From Chitinophaga sp. CB10 (GTDB lineage: Bacteria; Bacteroidota; Bacteroidia; Chitinophagales; Chitinophagaceae): a DNA stretch of 64,000 bases. A program made the translations under genes and the position numbers. This document shows positions 60,267 through 64,000 of the stretch, piece by piece (position 1 is the stretch's first letter; the number at the start of each line of letters is the position of its first letter). The notes under the pieces are model-generated. The model saw nothing but the letters and a program-made list of their open reading frames with translations. It was not told the origin of the DNA and made no database searches. The stretch spans positions 447,536 through 511,535 of the forward strand of contig MLAV02000002.1 in the NCBI GenBank assembly GCA_001870995.2, written 5' to 3'.

Positions 60267-63200
60267 TCAGAAAGTCACATTTACACCGATGATGTACTGG
60301 CGCTGATTTGGATAGGCGCCTTCATCAATACCGAATGCAGTGGTTGAACCGGTGATTTCCGGATCCACGCCAGAGTATTTAGTGATAGTAAATACGTTCG
60401 CAGCCTGTACATATGCTCTGAATTTGCTTACGCCGATACCTTTCAGGATATGCGTTGGCAGGGTGTAGCCCAACTGCATGTTTTTAGCGCGCAGGTAGGA
60501 ACCGTTTTCCACGAAATAAGAGTTAGGTACGTTGGAAGTACTTTCAAACCCTTTGGTTTCCTGTACCGGCAGCTTAGCATTATGGTTTTCCGGCGTCCAG
60601 CTGTTGTACACCGCATCTTTACTTTTTGCACCGGCGAATGAACCGTAGAAGTCTGTCCACCATTTAATCTGGTTCCAGATCTTGTTGCCGGACACGCCGT
60701 AGAGGAACATGCTGAAGTCGAATTGTTTGTAGGTCAAACCGATGTTCAGGCCATAGCTGAATTTAGGCGTAGGCGCACCGAGGAAAGTTCTGTCGTCCAC
60801 GTCCACTTTACCGTCGCCATTGATATCCGCGTACCTGAAGCGGCCGAGGGCAGCGTCTTTCTGGTATTCGTCCAGACCAGGATATTTCTTCTGCGCATCT
60901 TCGTTGGCCTTATTCACTTCTTCCTGTGAGTTCCAGAAGCCTACGATCTGGTAGCCGTAGAATTCGGAAATAGAGCGGCCCACCTGGTTGCGGATGATCG
61001 GGCTGCCGAAGCGGCGTTGTTCCGCATCGAAGTAGTTAGCGCCGTTGGATACAGCGAGGATTTCGTTGTTATAGGAAGTAAAGGTACCTGTCGCATCCAG
61101 CTGCAGGTCTTTTCCGAGATTCAGCTTGGTGGTGATGTTGAGGTCTATACCCTTGTTACGCATTTTGGCCACGTTGGAGTAAGGCACAATGGCAGCGCCG
61201 TACACGCCGGCCAGTTCAGGGTTATAGAGGAGGTCCTTCACTGTTTTCTGGTAATAGTCGATCGTGAATTCCAGTTTACCTTTGAAGAGGGTCGCATCGA
61301 TACCGATGTTGGAGTTAACGTTACTTTCCCATTTCGCATCCGGGTTACCGATACGATCCTGGTAGAAGCCTTTCACGATGGTGCTTCCGTTCATCGGGTA
61401 GAAGGTGGAAGCCCTGTTGAAGTTATAGGTATTGAACACGTTCATAGGGTCCACGTTGATCTGGTTACCCATGATACCATAACCGCCACGCAGTTTCAGG
61501 TCGGTGATCCAGGATACATCCTTCATGAAGCCTTCCTGTGAAACGCGCCATGCAGCGGATACCGCAGGGAAGTTACCGTACCTGTTGTTGGAACCGAAGC
61601 GGGAGGAACCATCCCGGCGGATCAGGGCGCCGATCAGGTATTTATCAGCAAAAGCGTAGTCCACTCTTGCGAACAGGGACCAGAGGCTGTTGGAGTTTTT
61701 GAAGCTGCCGTTGGTTGGCGAACCGGTACCGGTGCTGAGTGAAGCGTAGTCAGGATCGAAGGTAAAGTAATCGGTAGTGGTACCGGTTAAACCGTAGTTC
61801 CATTCATCGTATGCTTCTGTACCCAGCAGCACTTTCACATCGTGTTTGTTATTGAAGTTTTTATGGAAAGTGAGGGTGTTGGTCCAGGTCCAGTCATAAC
61901 CGTTACCGGTTGTTTCCGTATAGGAGTTCACACGGTTGTTTTCCGCGTTTTCATATTCAGGCAGCGTGAAGTTGTTGTTATCGAAGGAATAGATTTCTCC
62001 CCCGAAGGATGTCCTGAAGGTGAACAGGCGAAGGATGTCCGCCTCTCCGTAAACGTTACCCAGCAGCCTGTTTGCCAGCGTTTTGGTTCTGCCGAAGCGA
62101 TCCTGGATGGCAACCGGGTTGCGGGAGTTACCGAGGCCTTTGGAGCCGGAGCCGGCATAGTTACCCATGATATCATATACCGGTATGATGGTCATTTCAC
62201 GGAAGGCCATACCTATACCGCTACCTTCCTGCAGGATACCGATCTGCGGGTTATCGATAAGGGAGTATTCCAGGTTTTGACCTACGCGGATATGATCCGT
62301 AATATTGAAGCTGGAGTTGGCGCGCACCGCATAACGTTTGTTATAGGTGTTCATGAGCGTGCCCTGCTGATTAAAATAATAGAAGGAAACATAGTAGCTT
62401 CCGATATCGCCACCACCGGCAACAGAAAGGTTGTGGCTGGTGATAGGCGCCGGATTGAAAATTTCGTGGAACCAGTCAGTACCTTCTTTATTTGCTTTGG
62501 AGATGCGATAGAATTTATCCACATCGTCCGGGTTTTTGTAATAAGGATTTACAAAATACTTGGACGGGTCTACCGCGGGGTCGCCTTCCATTTTACCGGC
62601 AGGCGCGATATAATCGGGGACAACTGGATTAGGGCCGGAGCCATACTGCGCATCTTCCAGTTTCAGCTGTTGGTTGGCAGGGCTTCTTTCGTTGGTATTT
62701 TTGATGGCGGTCCAAATCAGCTGGCCCTGTTCGGTAGGGTTGGCGTGGTTATAGACGTTTCCGCCTTTAGGCACCTGGCGGCCGTAGTAGCCATCATAGG
62801 ATACTTTAACGCGGCCGGTACCTCTTTTGGTGGTGATTACCACAACGCCGTTTGCAGCGCGGGCGCCATAAATGGAGGCAGCGCCGGCGTCTTTCAGCAC
62901 CTGCATGGTAGCCACATCGTTCGGGTTGATGTCGACCAGACTTTTAATTGGCACACCATCTACGATATAGAGCGGGGTGTTGTTACCGAAGGTATTCACA
63001 CCGCGCACCTGCACCTGTGGTTCCTGGCCGGGCTGACCTGTACCCAGTACGGTGATACCGGATACCTGGCCTTGCAGCTGATTGGAGATTTGTGCGGTAG
63101 GTTGTTTGGTGAGGTTATCCACACGTACTACGGCTACGGCGCCTGTCAGATCTTTCTTTTTCTGGCTGGCATAACCGGTTACTACCACTTCTTCCAATGA

Positions 63201-63509
63201 GCCTACTTTTTCGGCGAGCACGATGGCAACGGGCCCGTTGCCTACTGCCACTTCCTGCGGGTCGTAGCCTACAAATGAGGCTACCAGTACATCTCCGGGT
63301 TTTGCCTGGAGGGTAAAGGAACCGTTAGGATCGGTGGCTGTACCTCTGTTGGTACCTTTCACAACTATTGTTACGCCGGGCAGGGGATTTCCTGAAGCTT
63401 TATCAGTAACCTTCCCTGTTATCTTCGTTTGTGCGTAAACGTTAGTACCGAGCAACAATAGCAATAAGCCGCATAAAACGGCCAGCGCCTGGTAAAAATG
63501 TTTTTTCAT
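60267..63509 (-). CDS. SusC/RagA family TonB-linked outer-membrane transporter
   Basis: 1080 residues. Signal peptide to about 26 (LLLLLGTNVYAQ), a carboxypeptidase-like domain at about 28-105 (ITGKVTDKASGNPLPGVTIV, GTATDPNGSFTLQAKPGD), TonB box region (EEVVVTGYASQKKKDLTGAV), plug with TPLYIVDGVPIKSLVDINPN and DAGAASIYGARAANGVVVIT, then the large barrel ending in YIIGVNVTF. It imports a nutrient captured by the SusD protein, using TonB energy. No STN domain, so no direct sigma/anti-sigma signalling is expected. Confidence 0.96.
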   Translation of the reverse strand: MKKHFYQALAVLCGLLLLLLGTNVYAQTKITGKVTDKASGNPLPGVTIVVKGTNRGTATDPNGSFTLQAKPGDVLVASFVGYDPQEVAVGNGPVAIVLAEKVGSLEEVVVTGYASQKKKDLTGAVAVVRVDNLTKQPTAQISNQLQGQVSGITVLGTGQPGQEPQVQVRGVNTFGNNTPLYIVDGVPIKSLVDINPNDVATMQVLKDAGAASIYGARAANGVVVITTKRGTGRVKVSYDGYYGRQVPKGGNVYNHANPTEQGQLIWTAIKNTNERSPANQQLKLEDAQYGSGPNPVVPDYIAPAGKMEGDPAVDPSKYFVNPYYKNPDDVDKFYRISKANKEGTDWFHEIFNPAPITSHNLSVAGGGDIGSYYVSFYYFNQQGTLMNTYNKRYAVRANSSFNITDHIRVGQNLEYSLIDNPQIGILQEGSGIGMAFREMTIIPVYDIMGNYAGSGSKGLGNSRNPVAIQDRFGRTKTLANRLLGNVYGEADILRLFTFRTSFGGEIYSFDNNNFTLPEYENAENNRVNSYTETTGNGYDWTWTNTLTFHKNFNNKHDVKVLLGTEAYDEWNYGLTGTTTDYFTFDPDYASLSTGTGSPTNGSFKNSNSLWSLFARVDYAFADKYLIGALIRRDGSSRFGSNNRYGNFPAVSAAWRVSQEGFMKDVSWITDLKLRGGYGIMGNQINVDPMNVFNTYNFNRASTFYPMNGSTIVKGFYQDRIGNPDAKWESNVNSNIGIDATLFKGKLEFTIDYYQKTVKDLLYNPELAGVYGAAIVPYSNVAKMRNKGIDLNITTKLNLGKDLQLDATGTFTSYNNEILAVSNGANYFDAEQRRFGSPIIRNQVGRSISEFYGYQIVGFWNSQEEVNKANEDAQKKYPGLDEYQKDAALGRFRYADINGDGKVDVDDRTFLGAPTPKFSYGLNIGLTYKQFDFSMFLYGVSGNKIWNQIKWWTDFYGSFAGAKSKDAVYNSWTPENHNAKLPVQETKGFESTSNVPNSYFVENGSYLRAKNMQLGYTLPTHILKGIGVSKFRAYVQAANVFTITKYSGVDPEITGSTTAFGIDEGAYPNQRQYIIGVNVTF

Positions 63510-64000
63510 AACGTGGTTTAAGGGTGACGTTTAAGAAAAATTAAGAAATAGAGTACCTGTCTTATATCACACCGTCATCTACCGGATATGCGGTAAAATA
63601 TGGGCAAAAGGATGCCGTTGCTTCCTGGCAGGATGCAGCACCAGTAAGCATATCATATTGAGTAGATGACAGCTAAAATATAACTGTGCAATAAGGGGGC
63701 AGGCAATACATAGCGTTATGTAAAACCAATACTAATTCAGCTCATATAAAAACAAACAGTGTCTTTTTTTAAAATGAAATCAGAATAACAAAAAATAAAA
63801 ATTAATAAATGTGAGAAGTACGCGCTATTAATCTTTCTATCTCAACACAGATTTTGGTTCTCACGTGGAATTTTATAAGTTCTTCGCAACTAATTTATAA
63901 ATATAACGTGTTGTGCTATTAAAAAGATAAAGCATGTTTGATCTTTGAAATTTTGAGTCCATTTTTGAAATTGATGAACTGGAGCAGAGAAGTCGCCGAT
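63510..64000. other. Non-coding upstream region of susC; possible gene start at the right edge
   Basis: AT-rich, with no ORF of note and no exact -7 box on the susC strand. At 63974 an ATG on the plus strand opens MNWSREVAD and runs off the end; too short to judge. Confidence 0.4.

Noticed and set aside
61842..63200. 452-codon plus-strand ORF opposite susC
   Set aside because: Antisense of a clear SusC gene; hydrophobic/Val-rich by complementarity only.

Overview
The window looks like a chromosomal piece of a Bacteroidota bacterium, most plausibly Chitinophagaceae (Chitinophaga-like). The signs are SusC/SusD and FecA-type TonB receptors, an ECF sigma/FecR pair, a type IX secretion adhesin with a gliding-motility C-terminal domain beside PorP/SprF, DUF1080, DUF4249 and DUF4382 proteins, lipoprotein signals ending in Cys, TAnnTTTG-type promoter boxes, and few Shine-Dalgarno sequences. 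No rRNA, tRNA, CRISPR array, transposase or prophage was seen. Genus is inference; no search was possible.

Left part (1-21.8 kb), almost all on the minus strand: a PorP/SprF gene (cut by the window edge) behind a 1924-residue cadherin-repeat adhesin; a REC-PAS-histidine kinase; a tightly overlapping dnaJ / DinD-like / MFS efflux operon; a glutamine/glutamate acid-resistance module (gadB, gadC, DcaP-type porin, exported glutaminase); a small orphan gene; and a trans-envelope signalling cassette (ECF sigma, FecR, STN-TonB receptor, DUF4249 lipoprotein).

Middle part (21.8-45.8 kb): mainly housekeeping genes (pyrD, rsmE, MATE pump, dnaB, pheT, a ZapB-like protein, zapA, rny, scpB, atpG) with interspersed accessory genes. 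A 1-kb repeat-rich interval at 23.0-23.9 kb carries two small ORFs that look like a decayed gene pair. Between zapA and rny lies a long hairpin that may be a 6S-type or leader RNA. At 41.9-44.1 kb two paralogous secreted proteins with the same core but different low-complexity tails share a -24/-12-like promoter at identical spacing and flank a DUF4382 lipoprotein whose signal peptide appears frameshifted.

Right part (45.8-64 kb): a Tat-exported Gfo/Idh/MocA oxidoreductase, then a complete eboABCDEF metabolite-trafficking cluster in canonical order on the minus strand, split between eboC and eboD by an oppositely oriented TPR sensor histidine kinase. Last comes a SusC/SusD nutrient-uptake pair followed, past a hairpin, by a lipoprotein combining a cytochrome c haem motif with FG-GAP/VCBS repeats. 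The ebo cluster with its embedded kinase, the exported-glutaminase acid module and the paralog/promoter pair are the most interesting systems.
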